64,000 nt of DNA from Cryptomeria japonica (lineage: Eukaryota > Streptophyta > Pinopsida > Cupressales > Cupressaceae), in contig NC_081412.1 in NCBI RefSeq assembly GCF_030272615.1, positions 96,969,796 to 97,033,795 of the forward strand. Direction: 5' to 3'. How positions within the stretch are numbered: the first letter of the stretch is position 1; every line of letters begins with the position of its first letter. Of this stretch, positions 20,095 to 31,480 are shown in pieces. Under the pieces are notes generated by a model. It did no database searches, had not been told where the DNA came from, and was given only the letters and a program-made list of their open reading frames with translations. Made by a program: the position numbers and the translations under genes.

Positions 20095-21196
20095 CCTGCA
20101 AGGATAAACACTGTTTAGCTCTATCATTGACCAGAACAGGGATGGAATTTTCATGTCTTCTTGCTTTCACTGATTTGAAGAAGAAAGCAGTGTTCTTATC
20201 CCCTTCCTGAAGCCAATCAATATGAGCTCTTTGTTTCTAGTATATTTCTTCCCTAAGCATGCATAATTTGAGCAGCTTTCTTAGCCTGAAAAATGTTCCC
20301 GAAACCCTGACGGTTCCACTGTTTAAGCTAAAACTTAACAAATTGTAGCTACTTGGAAAAAGTGTACATAGCAGTGCCAAAGGCTGACCTCCCTTTCCTC
20401 CACCACTCTGCTACAAGAGCCTGCAAAGCAGGATCCTGAAGCCACATAAGTTGGAATTTGAATAAAGGAGAGTGCGCGACCCGAGCCGAAGAGGAAACCA
20501 GCTTGATGGGCCAGTGGTCTGACCCTCTCCATTCAAGAATATCAGAACTTGTGGTCCACCCCCCACCAATCCAAAAACTAGAAACCAGAAAATGATCCAA
20601 CCTCTCCGCAATCCAATACTCCCCCACCCTCCTATTGTTCCAAGTGAACACACCATTACCAGGCTTAATGTCAACAAGATGCAACGATATATACTATCCT
20701 AAAAAAGGATAGAAGAAGGTTCCAAACACATAACACCCCCCTTCTTCTCGCTCAACTCAAGGATGGCATTGAAATCTCCCGCCATAATCCAAGGATCAAA
20801 AGGGACCAGCCTTCGCATACAAGAAATATGAGACCATAAGTTCTGCTTACCCTTAAGATCAATAGGGGCATAGATGTTAGAAAACAAGATGAATTCCTCA
20901 GTCTCAAGACTAGAGACAATCCCAAATAATGAAGATCTAGAGGCAACCCACCAGACAAGGTGAAACTTTAAAGGGTTCCAAAGATAGGCCACCCCTCTAG
21001 AGGATCCCACTGCCCCAATACATTGACACTCACCTCGACCCCACAACTTCAGCACCAGACCCATCATACTCTCTGCCGAGAGTTTAGTTTCTTGCAAGAA
21101 TAGGAAATCAGGTGAATGATTCCTAATCAAATCCCGAACAACTTTTTGTCTAGGGCCACTGTTCAAGCCCCTCACATTCCATGAAAGCACAATCAT
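20095..21196 (-). pseudogene. L1-b LINE ORF2, endonuclease part, truncated
   Basis: Minus strand from the ATG at 21196: the AP-type endonuclease start IVLSWNVRGLNSGPRQK, FLQETKLS, NIYAPIDLKGK, MAGDFNAILE (21196-20699), then after a stop near 20697 the frame continues with GNGVFTWNNRRVGEYWIAERLDHFL and GSDHWPI (20684-20500). The linker to RT (WLQEGDKNTAFFFKSVKARR, about 20200) follows and is cut at 20095 by the Tat-A LTR. RT is absent. The endonuclease nicks target DNA in LINE integration. Different family from L1-a by sequence. Confidence 0.85.
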
Positions 21197-21835
21197 TTTG
21201 GAGGATTGGAAAAGTGAGAATCCAGAGTCTTTACTGACCCTGACTCAACCAAATTCTCTCCCATCAATTTGATCTTATCCAAATCCTTCTTTCTATCAAC
21301 CTTTGAGTTCTTCTCTGAAGCACTTTTCTTAATATCTTTCTGATGAAGACCTCGGTGAACGGAGGGCTTATTACTTTTACCCCCAGCCGGATCCAATTTC
21401 AGAGCTATCGAAGAACCCTCCACCCCAACCAAATTCACCTCCAAACCAGAAGTGAGTCCCAACTAGACCCCTACTGGCTGATCCATCTCCATATGCTGGC
21501 TTCCAACCACTTGCAGAGCTTGGGAAGGGTCCTCAATCACTCTTTCTGGAGCCCCCCCTGAAGCACCTTGGTCCAAAGGGGTTAACCCTAGGTTCACCTC
21601 CTGTTGGCTAAGGTCATCCAAGGCCTCAAATTTGTTAAAGGTATCCTCCTCCTGTCTCTCTTGTAAGGGCCTCTTTTGTCCTCAATTCATGTTCTTTGTC
21701 TTAACTAAGACAAAACCATCAGCACCCACACCCTCGGCCATCATAGCAGCTTTTCCTTTTATCAACCTCGTCTAGGTTGTGGGTCGGCCTCTGAGGTTGG
21801 CAATCCACCGGTGTAAAATCACTCAATTTTTTCAG
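21193..21835 (-). pseudogene. L1-b LINE ORF1, C-terminal part
   Basis: The minus-strand frame upstream of ORF2 reads through ADGFVLVKTKN (about 21720-21690) and a Lys/Ser-rich region to a TGA at 21195-21193. The stop overlaps the ORF2 start as ATGA. ORF1 is an RNA-binding protein in LINEs. A stop near 21685 and one near 21465 break it. The right boundary with Tat-B LTR-like sequence, about 21835, is approximate. Confidence 0.6.
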
Positions 21836-22049
21836 GTTAGCTATAAAATCATCATAACTTTCATCCCTGCAAATTTCAAAAAAAGTTGCGAGGACCGTGT
21901 GCACCCCGAGCGCCACGGTCCCGGACATTTTTTCCGAAATTTCGGGAGATTGTCCTGATTGTATTTAACAGCTTAAATCTAGGAGATTGGCTGATTTTAC
22001 TAAAATTTGCTACCTCTAAAATTCAAAATCTTCTCTCTTTCTTTAGTGC
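21836..22049 (+). repeat. Partial LTR / leader of Tat-B
   Basis: Aligns with the Tat-A LTR around 7735-7950 in the same orientation (AAAATCATCATA, the hairpin GGACCGTG / loop / CACGGTCC at 21892-21921, and CTCTCTTTCTT). It stops abruptly at the gag start, while Tat-A continues with LTR sequence, so a deletion or rearrangement junction lies at about 22045. Confidence 0.65.
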
Positions 22050-25000
22050 ATGAGTTTTACAACAATAAGTCCTATTTACACTATTCCCGTTAGACGAAGC
22101 CTTAGAATTAAGTCTTTCCAAGGTTTAATTACTGAGGAGATGGAACCTAATTTGAATGGCCTTTTTAACGAGGACATGGGTAATTCCTCTAATCCTCTTA
22201 ATGATGAAGAAGCTCTCCATGAGGTTTCTATAGAACAACTTTCAAAATTGGATAACCAATTTGATGATTTTCGACAATGGATGTCTCAAGAATACCCTGA
22301 TAGTCAAGCTCTTCCTTTAATTGAGGGTCTAAAATGTATGCTTCAAAGTGATAAGAATGGAATTGATATTTTGCATGGTATTGCACACATTGTGGATTCA
22401 AATGTGATGCCTATGAAAAGTTGTGCCGAAACCTTAGGTTATACACAACCTCCTACTCAAGACAATCATTCTATTCCTTTGACGACTCCTATTGCTAGTA
22501 TACCTACTTTTACATCAAACATAATGACTACTTCAATACAAGACATTCCTCCTATGATTACTAATCATGGGGGCAATCCCTCTTCTTCAATCAACCCTCT
22601 TCCTTCATTCAATCTGACTTCTTCATTCATTCCTTCAATGAGTGTGCCTATTATATCACCACAAATGAACATGACGCAAGGGGGCAATTCATTTAACCAT
22701 TCCATTCCTCCTTGTAGTGTTCCTCCTGTCCAATCATCTCCTATGACTAACTATCATAGTGTCCCACCACCTTACTCTCTACCTTCTTTCAATAACATAA
22801 CACCTCCATCACAATCTAACACGTCTAATATGAACTCTTCGACTGAAGCGACCATTAACAATCTTGCACAAACTGTCTCTTCTTTACAGCAACAAATTGC
22901 CTCTATGAATCAATACAAGTTTAGTGTGCCCACATTTGATGTTTCGAGCCCACTTTCTCTTGATATTGTTCAAGCTATTCCCCCTAAACATGTTGAAATT
23001 CCGCATTTGGAGCTTTATAATGGTAAGGGTGATCCTCTAACACATGTTAAGACCTTTCAAACAATATGTACTAATTTTGCTTATGACCAAAGGTTGCTTG
23101 CAAAATTGTTTACTAGAACATTAAGAGACAAAGCCCTACAATGGTATTGCTCGTTGCCTTCCTATTCTATTACTTCTTTCGAACAACTTGCAAATGCTTT
23201 TATTCAACAATTTCAAAACAATATAAGTCCTAAAGTTACTTTGATTGATTTAATGCATTGTAAACAAGGTGTTAAAGAAAAAGTGACTGATTTCATTGGT
23301 AGATATAAGCATTTGTATGCTCAAATTTCTTTTCCAGTGCCTGACAATGATATTAAAAGAATCTTTATTTCTAATTTACAAAAAGACATTAGAGAAAAAC
23401 TCCTGTTTTCTGAGTTTACTTCTTTCCAACAGTTGTGCGCAACTCTTCACAATTATCAACTGACTGTGAGTCAAATGGAACAATCACATCCTATGGCTCC
23501 GAGTGATAAGGGTGATAGTAGTCAACAACCATTTGGGAAGTTTAAACCAAATAGAGAGTCCATTAAATTCAATGAAAACATCATCAACAACAATGTGAAT
23601 GCAGCATCAGGTGTGTCTCCTATTTCTAAGTTTTTCAGGAAAGAAAGAAAGTTTACTCCTTTGAATGAATCATTGCATAGTATTATGAATAAGTTATTGG
23701 AACAAAATGTGCTTACTCTTCCTCCTATAAGGCAAATAGATCTTGCAAAGATTAATTCACCCTATTTTGATAACAAATCTTTTTGTCAATTTCATCGTCA
23801 ACCTGGGCATGATACTGAAAAATGTTTTGCTTTAAAGGGTAAAATTCAAGATTTGATTGATAATAATACTATCTCTATTTCTGGAGTGAATGATAAAGGC
23901 AATACATCTGTAGCTCCTCCCAACCAAAATCTTCAGATTTTCACTGATCCATTGCCTTCTCATACCTCTAATGTGATTGATACTACTGATTCCTCTGTCT
24001 CACCTGATGATCTTGTGTCTATGACTCAGAATGTGATTAACTTTGTGGAGCAACAGAAAATCCCTAAAGAACCTTCCATCACATTTGATTCTAGTGAAAC
24101 TATCAGGGCACCTGATGGTCCTTTATATATAGTTGCAAAAGTCAAGAATACACCTTGCCGTGGAGTGCTTATTGATCCTTCTTGTATGGTTAATGTCATC
24201 ACTGAAGAACTTCTTTTTACTTTGCAATTGAATCAAGTGATCTATGACGAAACAAATGTGGTTGTGAAACTATTTGATGCATTTTCTTCTCCTACAATTG
24301 GTTCTATTACATTACCTATTGAGGTCCATAACAAATCCCTTGATGTGGACTTTGCTATTATTCCATCATCCGAACAATTTCGTGTGAAGCTAGGCTATCC
24401 TTGGCTATCTTCCATGAAAGCTATTGCTTCTCCTATTCACAAGTGTTTGAAATTTCCCCATAATGGTGAAGTTGTTACTGTCAATCATAGTCTCTTTAAA
24501 CCAGCTGAAAGAACTTCTAGTGTTCCTATTGATTACTTTTGGCCTAAACAATTCCAATCTCTTCCTTCGCGAAGTGATCATCTTTTCAAATCTTATCAAA
24601 AGTGGAAAAAAGATATGATCCTTTCTCTAAGTGAACCTAGAACACCCAAACTTGACATTCCTATCATTCTTGAGAAGGAAGTTCTTCCTTTGAAAGATAA
24701 AACTAATGTCTTTCCTCAAGAAGATTCCCAACCTATTCCTATGGATGTGACTATGCCTATATCTAATAAACCTCCTAAGAGTAGACCTATACCTCCTCGT
24801 CATGATGGACTTGGTCTCCTTCCTAAACCAAATATTCCTCCCTTATATGGAGCAGTTCCTCCTCCTTCCTCTTATGGAGAGAAGAGACCTTCCTCTTCTC
24901 CTATTATTCAACCTAAGAGACCACAACCTAAACGCCCAAGTGATAAGGATGAGAACATTCCTCCTCCTCAATCTTCTCAACTTCCTACTAAGACTAGACG

Positions 25001-25496
25001 AAATCGTTCTGCACGTGAACGCCGACGAAAGCGTCATCTTAGAGCTCAGGCAGCTGCCTCTCAAACTTTGCAATCCCCAAAAACACCTTCAACAAGCATT
25101 ATTCCATTTTCTCCTCAGTCGACGATTGAGCCGAAATCTCCTAAACATAAGATGCATGATGGTCTTGATCCTGTGCGAGTTAAAGATCCTATTTTCATAA
25201 ATCTTGATGATGATATAGATGAAAATGTTATTCATAATGAAAATGCTACTTCTCCTATTCATTCTGATAGTGAATATGAACTTGTTGATATTGATAACCA
25301 TTTATCTAATGAATTTTCTAAAGCACTTATCCTAGCTCCTAGACAAGAACACCGTGGCTTGGGATATGAACATAGCCCTTGTTTGGATCTTGTGATAGCT
25401 CCATCTGTTGTGTTGGATGTTCCTCCTCTAGCGTGTTCCCTACCTTCCCGAAATATTGATCAGCAAGATCGGGGGGTAGATGACGTGCTAGACTAG
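22050..25496 (+). CDS. Intact gag-protease polyprotein of Tat-B (1148 aa)
   Basis: Uninterrupted ORF from ATG 22050. The N-terminal 300 residues are Pro/Ser/Asn-rich. A retrotransposon capsid domain lies at about residues 315-480 (LELYNGKGDPLTHVKTF, ALQWYCSLP, FIQQFQ, LLFSEFTSFQQL). A CHHC finger FCQFHRQPGHDTEKC is at about 579-593. A protease-like domain lies at about 690-830 (CRGVLIDPSCMVNVITEE), where the usual catalytic DGG/DSG is DPS, so activity is doubtful. A Pro-rich stretch, a very basic segment (RRNRSARERRRKRHLRA, about 990), and a G-patch-like HRGLGYEH near the C-terminus follow. Openness over 3.4 kb, unlike its neighbours, suggests recent function or a young insertion. Confidence 0.88.
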   Translation: MSFTTISPIYTIPVRRSLRIKSFQGLITEEMEPNLNGLFNEDMGNSSNPLNDEEALHEVSIEQLSKLDNQFDDFRQWMSQEYPDSQALPLIEGLKCMLQSDKNGIDILHGIAHIVDSNVMPMKSCAETLGYTQPPTQDNHSIPLTTPIASIPTFTSNIMTTSIQDIPPMITNHGGNPSSSINPLPSFNLTSSFIPSMSVPIISPQMNMTQGGNSFNHSIPPCSVPPVQSSPMTNYHSVPPPYSLPSFNNITPPSQSNTSNMNSSTEATINNLAQTVSSLQQQIASMNQYKFSVPTFDVSSPLSLDIVQAIPPKHVEIPHLELYNGKGDPLTHVKTFQTICTNFAYDQRLLAKLFTRTLRDKALQWYCSLPSYSITSFEQLANAFIQQFQNNISPKVTLIDLMHCKQGVKEKVTDFIGRYKHLYAQISFPVPDNDIKRIFISNLQKDIREKLLFSEFTSFQQLCATLHNYQLTVSQMEQSHPMAPSDKGDSSQQPFGKFKPNRESIKFNENIINNNVNAASGVSPISKFFRKERKFTPLNESLHSIMNKLLEQNVLTLPPIRQIDLAKINSPYFDNKSFCQFHRQPGHDTEKCFALKGKIQDLIDNNTISISGVNDKGNTSVAPPNQNLQIFTDPLPSHTSNVIDTTDSSVSPDDLVSMTQNVINFVEQQKIPKEPSITFDSSETIRAPDGPLYIVAKVKNTPCRGVLIDPSCMVNVITEELLFTLQLNQVIYDETNVVVKLFDAFSSPTIGSITLPIEVHNKSLDVDFAIIPSSEQFRVKLGYPWLSSMKAIASPIHKCLKFPHNGEVVTVNHSLFKPAERTSSVPIDYFWPKQFQSLPSRSDHLFKSYQKWKKDMILSLSEPRTPKLDIPIILEKEVLPLKDKTNVFPQEDSQPIPMDVTMPISNKPPKSRPIPPRHDGLGLLPKPNIPPLYGAVPPPSSYGEKRPSSSPIIQPKRPQPKRPSDKDENIPPPQSSQLPTKTRRNRSARERRRKRHLRAQAAASQTLQSPKTPSTSIIPFSPQSTIEPKSPKHKMHDGLDPVRVKDPIFINLDDDIDENVIHNENATSPIHSDSEYELVDIDNHLSNEFSKALILAPRQEHRGLGYEHSPCLDLVIAPSVVLDVPPLACSLPSRNIDQQDRGVDDVLD

Positions 25497-26235
25497 TTTC
25501 ATTAGCATAGTAGATTCTCTCCCCCTCTCTTTTGTTACTTCTTCTATATGTTATTCTCATTCTTCTATTTGTTGTCCTTAGTGTTGTCTACTTGAGGACG
25601 ATGCAAAGCACTGAGATCTCTCGATCTCTCTCATGTTGACTCAAAAGACACATGTGTTCCCTTCTTCTAGGTGACCTTCCTTGATTGGGGAATGAAGAAC
25701 AATTATGCATACATACATATGATATACATGAATTATCATACAGCATACTGACCCCGAGGAAAGCGAAGTCACCTTGTGCTTTGTGTTCTGTGTCTATTAT
25801 CCTTGGGCTTATCTCACACTTGGGGGCTAAATCCTTGTGATAACGTGCTCCTTTCTCATTTCTTATATGTATCACTACCTTAAAGCAATCACCCCCGGTG
25901 AGGCGTGTGCGATCGCTTTAACGTAGGGGGGCATACATCCCGTTCATATCTTTTCAAGATACTTGAAAATCTCTTGGCAAATTTAACCTTGCCTTGAAAA
26001 TTTTTGATATCTTTCTCACATGACTCAAAGTGAGGGAACCTTACTACTGACAGTCATGGTTCTCCCTCGTGATCTTCCCTTTTACTTTTTCTATCGAAGT
26101 CGTAAGATCCTTAGTCCACTGGGGGCTTGGTGTATCTTGCCTCCTTGACGTGGTGAAAGTTTTTCAATGTTGTTTCCTTGTACTTTACCGGAAGTATGAG
26201 CGTACGCTTATACTCCCGCTAAAGTGGGGGCTAAA
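25497..26235 (+). other. Tat-B non-coding stretch and polypurine tract
   Basis: No pol-like sequence. Three similar G-rich tracts occur (ACTTGGGGGCTAAAT 25814, CACTGGGGGCTTGG 26116, AAAGTGGGGGCTAAA 26221-26235). The last abuts the LTR and is the expected primer tract; the others may be duplicates. Confidence 0.7.
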
Positions 26236-27471
26236 TGTAGCGTCCTAAAATTGTGACACTTGCAATTTTGACTGCATTTGGGTCTTCACGATGGCAATGC
26301 AACACGGAACCTGAATGGAGACCCCGAAACTTGCCCACGACACCAAAAACTGCATTTTTCCAGCACCCTGCTTGATCCCTCCTTGCACCCCACTGTCCTG
26401 GGAAGTGGGACCAGAGCGCCCAGCGCTCTAGTCCTTCAGGACTAGGGCGCCCAGCGCCCTGGTCCCTGGTCCTATTTTGGGCCCGGTCTCCTATGGGACT
26501 TCGGGCCTTTTTGTTTGCAAATTGGAAAATAACATTTCCTGGTCGGCCTAAGGTCGGGAAAATCAGTCTTTTAACCCTAATTGACAAGTATATATAAACT
26601 ACATTTTCCTCTCCCATTTGGGGAGATAAAAAAAAAGAGGAAGGACATATGTGTACAAGACGTGGAAACTCTATTCAAACATTCAAGCATTCAAGCATTC
26701 AAGCATTCCTTCAAGCAATTGATCATTCTAAGCCTCCATTCAAGGCTAAGTGTTGCATTCAAGACAAGGATTCAACCATTGAAGAGGAGATCACATACTA
26801 CAACATACAACAACATCTATACCTTCGCATATAAGGATACAAACATCCTTACAACAAGGTATTAGTACTTGTTTTACATTACATTTACAGCTTTTCTCAT
26901 TTCTTGGTTAATTCCAAAACCGGGGTTTGACCTAAGGGCAAACCCCTAATCCCTAACCCCCCAATCGTCTTCACTTTTCTGTGTGTAGGTTGCAGGTACG
27001 CGGCTGAAATTGAAGATCTGGAATCCTTGTGCAGAGATGAACAGATCCACCTTCGTTTCACGGATTTTTCGGAGGACCGTGTGCACGCCGGGCACCATCG
27101 TCCCGTCAACTTTCGCTCAAATTTGCAGGACAGCGTCGTCTTGACATTTTACTGCTAATTCCAGGTCCACGGCTTCATATCATAACCCTATCTCTGTTTA
27201 TAAGCGAATATTTCCCACTTTACATGCATTCCTAGTTCAATCTTTCTATCTACATTTCTTTACAAAAGAGGGTATCCTTGACGTCTTAACCCTTGAAACT
27301 CATATAGAATCCAATCTTGCATTGTGTGGGATTGGATCTTGTGGGTTTCAACCCCTCTTTTGAATGTAAAGTCCCTCCTAAGTGAAAACCATCAACCCTA
27401 GTGACTCTCCCTTCTCTCTCCTCGGAGTTGGGGAGGGGAGAATGACTAGGGTTCGATTTTTCCGCTTTACA
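26236..27471 (+). repeat. 3' LTR of Tat-B (1236 bp)
   Basis: Starts TGTAGCGTCCTAAAATTG and ends CCGCTTTACA, followed by GTCAT. Related to but clearly different from the Tat-A LTR. It contains GCGCCCAGCGCCCTGGTCC repeats (26410-26475), a direct repeat CAAGCATT x4 near 26690, the hairpin at 27074-27103, and the conserved GGGGTTTGACCTAAGG block near 26923. Confidence 0.88.
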
Positions 27472-27476
27472 GTCAT
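27472..27476. repeat. Target-site duplication GTCAT, right copy
   Basis: Matches 7408-7412; marks the right edge of the LTR-element cluster in L1-a. Confidence 0.85.
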
Positions 27477-30400
27477 TTAATCATTTTTTAGCACTTTCAA
27501 CTAGGTTAGTAATATTCCAAGAAACAGAACTGGTACCTTTAAGGGCCTGGATGATATTTAGGGAGTCCCCTTCCAACCAATTTTTAAAAAATTTGAATCC
27601 CTGAGCAAGTTGGAGGCTTTTTAGCATGACCAAAGCTTCAGCCACATGATTATTTTGGACCCCAAAAGGAGAAGCAATAGCAGCAATACAGACACCTTGA
27701 GCATTTCTAATGACTCCTCCACCACTAGACTTCCCAGGGTTTCCTTTAGCCACCCCATTTAAATTCACCTTTATCCATTCATAATCAGGAAATCACCAAA
27801 CAATATTATCTCTCCTATTCTTATTGTCAGATCTACAAACTTTGTGAATTAAGTTCCATTCAGTAAGGATGCCTTTTTCAATTTCATTTATATCAGTAAA
27901 AAGCCATTGTTTATTGTTCCTGTGAGGAATATTTATGTTTTCTTTTATAGCCCTGCAAATTTTTTCAAAGACCACCTAAGAGGCGCACTTAGCTTCCCTA
28001 AATATTATGTTATTTCTCTCTTTCCAGATTCCCCAACAAGTCATGGGGAGGATCAGGGACCAAAGGTTCTTGATAAGAGGACAATTGGTGGGGAATGTCC
28101 ATTGCCAGATAATTTCCTTGAGACTCTTGTGCATGACCCAATCAACTTTCCATTTCACCAAAAACTTACTCCAAATTTCCTAGGTAAAGGAGCAGTGGAA
28201 AAATAGATGATCAACTGATTCTTCCTCTTTCTGGCAGAGCTTGCACCTGTTAGGGAACATGTAACCTCTTCAGACCAAATTGTCAATAGTTAGGATCCTA
28301 TTGTGAGTAGCAAGCCAAAGGAACATATTGACTTTAGGGATAAGAATTTTGTTCCAAACTTTACCCCAAATGGGGTTACTGGTCTGAGTGAAAGTGTTTT
28401 TGTAGGTTGAAGCAACCATAAAGTCACCTTTAGGATTACTCTTCTAGAGAAAAACATCATCATAGTCTATGTTAATAGAAAAAGACAGCAGCTCCTGCTG
28501 GAGCAGGGAAAATCCAGCATATATAACATCAAGCCTAACCCATTTGTTCTCCTTCCAGTAGTCACACACCATAGGTCCAAACCTCCTTTTACATTCCTCA
28601 ATAAATTGACTATTGCCTTGATCAAAGAGAGGTTCATTGTTCATCCAAGGATCCTCCCAAAACCTTATTTTGTCACCTTTTCCAAGGACCCATCCAGCTC
28701 CAACTTTGGCCACTTTTATGGATTTGATAATACTATTCCAAATGAAGGACCCAATTGAGATGTCTTCAGAGTTGAGGAAATCCTGGAGAGGTTGATTCTG
28801 AATATATTTGTCAAACCAGATCTGGTTCCAGTCTTTCTTGATGTCATAAGCTCTCCATATTTGTTTAGCAAAGAGAGCTTTATTAAAAGTTTTTAAAGCT
28901 TTAATCCCAAGCCCTCCTTTTCTCTTTGGTTTACACACTTTGTCCCAAGCAACCAAGGATATTCTATTTTTTTCTTCAACCCCTGACCATAGAAATCTCT
29001 TCTAGATTCTTTCTAATGCTTCAGCAAATTTAGCTGAGATACCAAATAGACTGAGAGCATAAATAGGGAGATTCTAGAGAGTAGCTTGAAGAAGCTGCAA
29101 CTTCCCAGCCTAAGATAAAATGGATTCTTTCCATCCAGCAAGTTTTTTGTTGAGTTTGTCAATAAGCATATTCCAGAAGGATTTTGGGGGAAATAAACCC
29201 AAGGGGAGACCCTGGTAGGTGGATGGGAGCATTTACATCTTGCAACCAATAATTTTAGCAATTCTTTGTTGTCTTATGACTGGAGTGTTCATAAAGTATG
29301 TAGCCGATTTGTCCCAATTGACTTGTTGGCCAGTAGCCAAAGAATAAAAATTAAGAGCACTTTTAAAGGCAGCAGCCTCCCCAACAGATGAATATCCCAT
29401 TAGGATAGTATCATTAACAAACTGTTGGTAAGAACAAAAGACATTAGCAGAGGAAGGTTGAAGGCCTTTGATGATTTTATTCACTTTCAATTTTTGGATC
29501 AGTCTGCTCATGCTCTCTGCCAGGATGGTGAAAAGAATAGGAGATATGGGATCTCCTTGTTTGAGCCCCCTTGATGATTTAAAGAATTTAGTAGGAGATA
29601 CATTAATGAGAATTGAAAAAATAGGAGTGGAGATCAACTCTCTGATAATTTTGATTATCTTCTCATCAAATCCAAAAGCCTCCATGATTCTGAAAAGAAC
29701 TTGCCAATCCACTCTATCATAAGCTTTCGCCAGATCCAACCTTATCAAAAATCCTTCTTTATTAGTAGCATTGAGGGAGTGAATATTCTCATGCACAAGA
29801 ATGATAGACTCCAAAATCTACCTGCCAGGAACAAAAAAATTTTGCTCCTCAGAGATGATGAAGGGGAGGACAGCCAAAATTCTAGTAGTCAAAACTTTAG
29901 ATATGATCTTATAGAAAGAGTTACATAGACTTATTGGCCTAAATTTTCCCATTGAATCTGCCCCAGCCACCTTAGGAATTAAGGAAATAAAAGTGGAGTT
30001 GAAATCCTTAAGGATTCTTCTAGAACCAAAAAATTCTTTTACCGCATTGACAGTGTCTTCTCCCACAATATGCCAGAATTCCTAGAAGAAAAACATAGGG
30101 AAGCCATCAGGACCCGGAGCTTTATCCCCTTGAAAAGACAAGACCATTTTTTTAATTTCCCCAGCAGAGGGGATAGCAGAAAGGGCCTTATTTTGATTAG
30201 GATTAATGATCTTGGGGATGATATCAACCAAATCTTGTTGTTGGGTATAATCAATATCCTTGTTCACGGTGAGGAGCTGAGAGAAGAAACTAATAGCTTC
30301 ATCCCTAATTTCATCCTCATTAAGAAGAATTTTATCCTCAGCAATTAATCTGGAAATTCTATTCGCAACTTTATGTTTCAAAGAAGTCATGTGGAAAAAT

Positions 30401-31480
30401 TTAGTGTTTCTGTCCCCAGCCTCCAACCAAGTCACCCTAGATCTCTGCCTCTAATAGATTTCCTCCCTAGAAATGATGTGGTGAAGTTTGACTAAAACAT
30501 CATCTTCCATAGCTTTGGGATACTTTTTATAGCCATCTTTCTGTATAGAGTTTTAGATATGTTCTAATTCCTCCTTTAGCTTTTTCTTTGAGTCAAAAAT
30601 ATCACCAAAGACCTTCTTGTTCCATATCTTAATGTTGACTTTGATGTTTCTAATTTTTTTAGCAACTTTATACATGGTAGTTCCATTCACATGAATATTC
30701 CACCAGTTGGCAATAGATTTATCAAGAGAGGGGTGAGAGACCCATATTTTCTCAAACCAGAAAGGGAAACTCTAACTACTCTCAGTGGTCTCAGCAAAAA
30801 AGGTAATGGGATAATGATCCAAACCAATTCTATTGATGACAGACAAGGAGCATCTATGAGAAAGAATCCAATCATTAGTAACAAGGGATCTATCAAGTCT
30901 TACCTGAATGAGGTCTTCACCATCCCTGTGGTTAGACCAGGTGTAGGAAGATCCATTAAGATCCATATCAATAAGAGCATTGACATTGATGAAGTCCATC
31001 AAATCAGATCTATTGTCCGGTTGAGCTTGAGTTCCTCCAGATTTATCAGTACCTTGCAGAAGAGTATTGAAATCTCCCATCACAACCCAACTTTTCTTAG
31101 GAAAAGATCTTCTTTTTTGCTGGATTTTATCCCAAAATTTACTCCTAGAAGATTTGGAATCAGGGGCATAGATGTTTGTAACCACACATTCCTTTCCATC
31201 ATAGATGCTTTTAACTTTCATGGATATAATGTTACCATCTTCATCAATCATTTCTCCTAAAATAGTTTTCTTGTTCCAGAAAATAGTCACCCCACCAGAT
31301 GCCCCATTCAAGCTACTACCACAGACCCCTCCATTTTTAAACAAGTTTAAATTCTCCACTTTCTCCTTACTCATTTTGGTTTCCTGAACAAGGATAATAT
31401 CTAGTTTTTGGTCTCAAATGAGATTCTGTAATATATCTTGTTTATTGAGACCATTTAGGCCTCTGATGTTCCATGATATT
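27477..31480 (-). pseudogene. L1-a ORF2: endonuclease, RT, zf-RVT, RNase H N-terminal half
   Basis: Minus-strand order: endonuclease starting VISWNIRGLNG (31480), with LVQETKMS, NIYAPDSKSS, MGDFNTLLQ, SSYTWSNHR, GLDHYPI (to about 30790); RT with FNSTFISLIPK, KFRPISLCN, LIRLDLAKAYDRVDW, SRGLKQGDPISP; zf-RVT near 28300-28200 (RCKLCQKEEESVDHLFFHC); and RNase H start GNPGKSSGGGVIRN (about 27735). The catalytic FADD box of RT is FVND (about 29425-29405), so two residues, including an essential Asp, are lost. Stops near 31430, 30070, 29817 and others. It would carry out target-primed reverse transcription. Ends at the gypsy insertion. Confidence 0.9.

Larger units (their letters stand above)
21836..27471 (+). 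mobile_element. Tat-B: gag-only gypsy-like element, 5' LTR incomplete
   Basis: An LTR-like fragment (21836-22045), one long gag-protease ORF, a non-coding stretch, a polypurine tract and a complete 3' LTR followed by GTCAT. No RT, RNase H or integrase is present between the gag stop (25496) and the LTR (26236), so it could only move with enzymes supplied in trans. Tract and LTR style match Tat-A. The start of the 5' LTR is missing or replaced. Confidence 0.75.

Noticed and set aside
24802-25200. 132-codon ORF within the Tat-B gag
   Set aside because: Alternative frame of the intact 1148-aa gag ORF with Leu/Arg-biased composition.
26230-26617. 128-codon minus-strand ORF in the Tat-B LTR
   Set aside because: Inside the LTR, GC-repeat derived, no domain.
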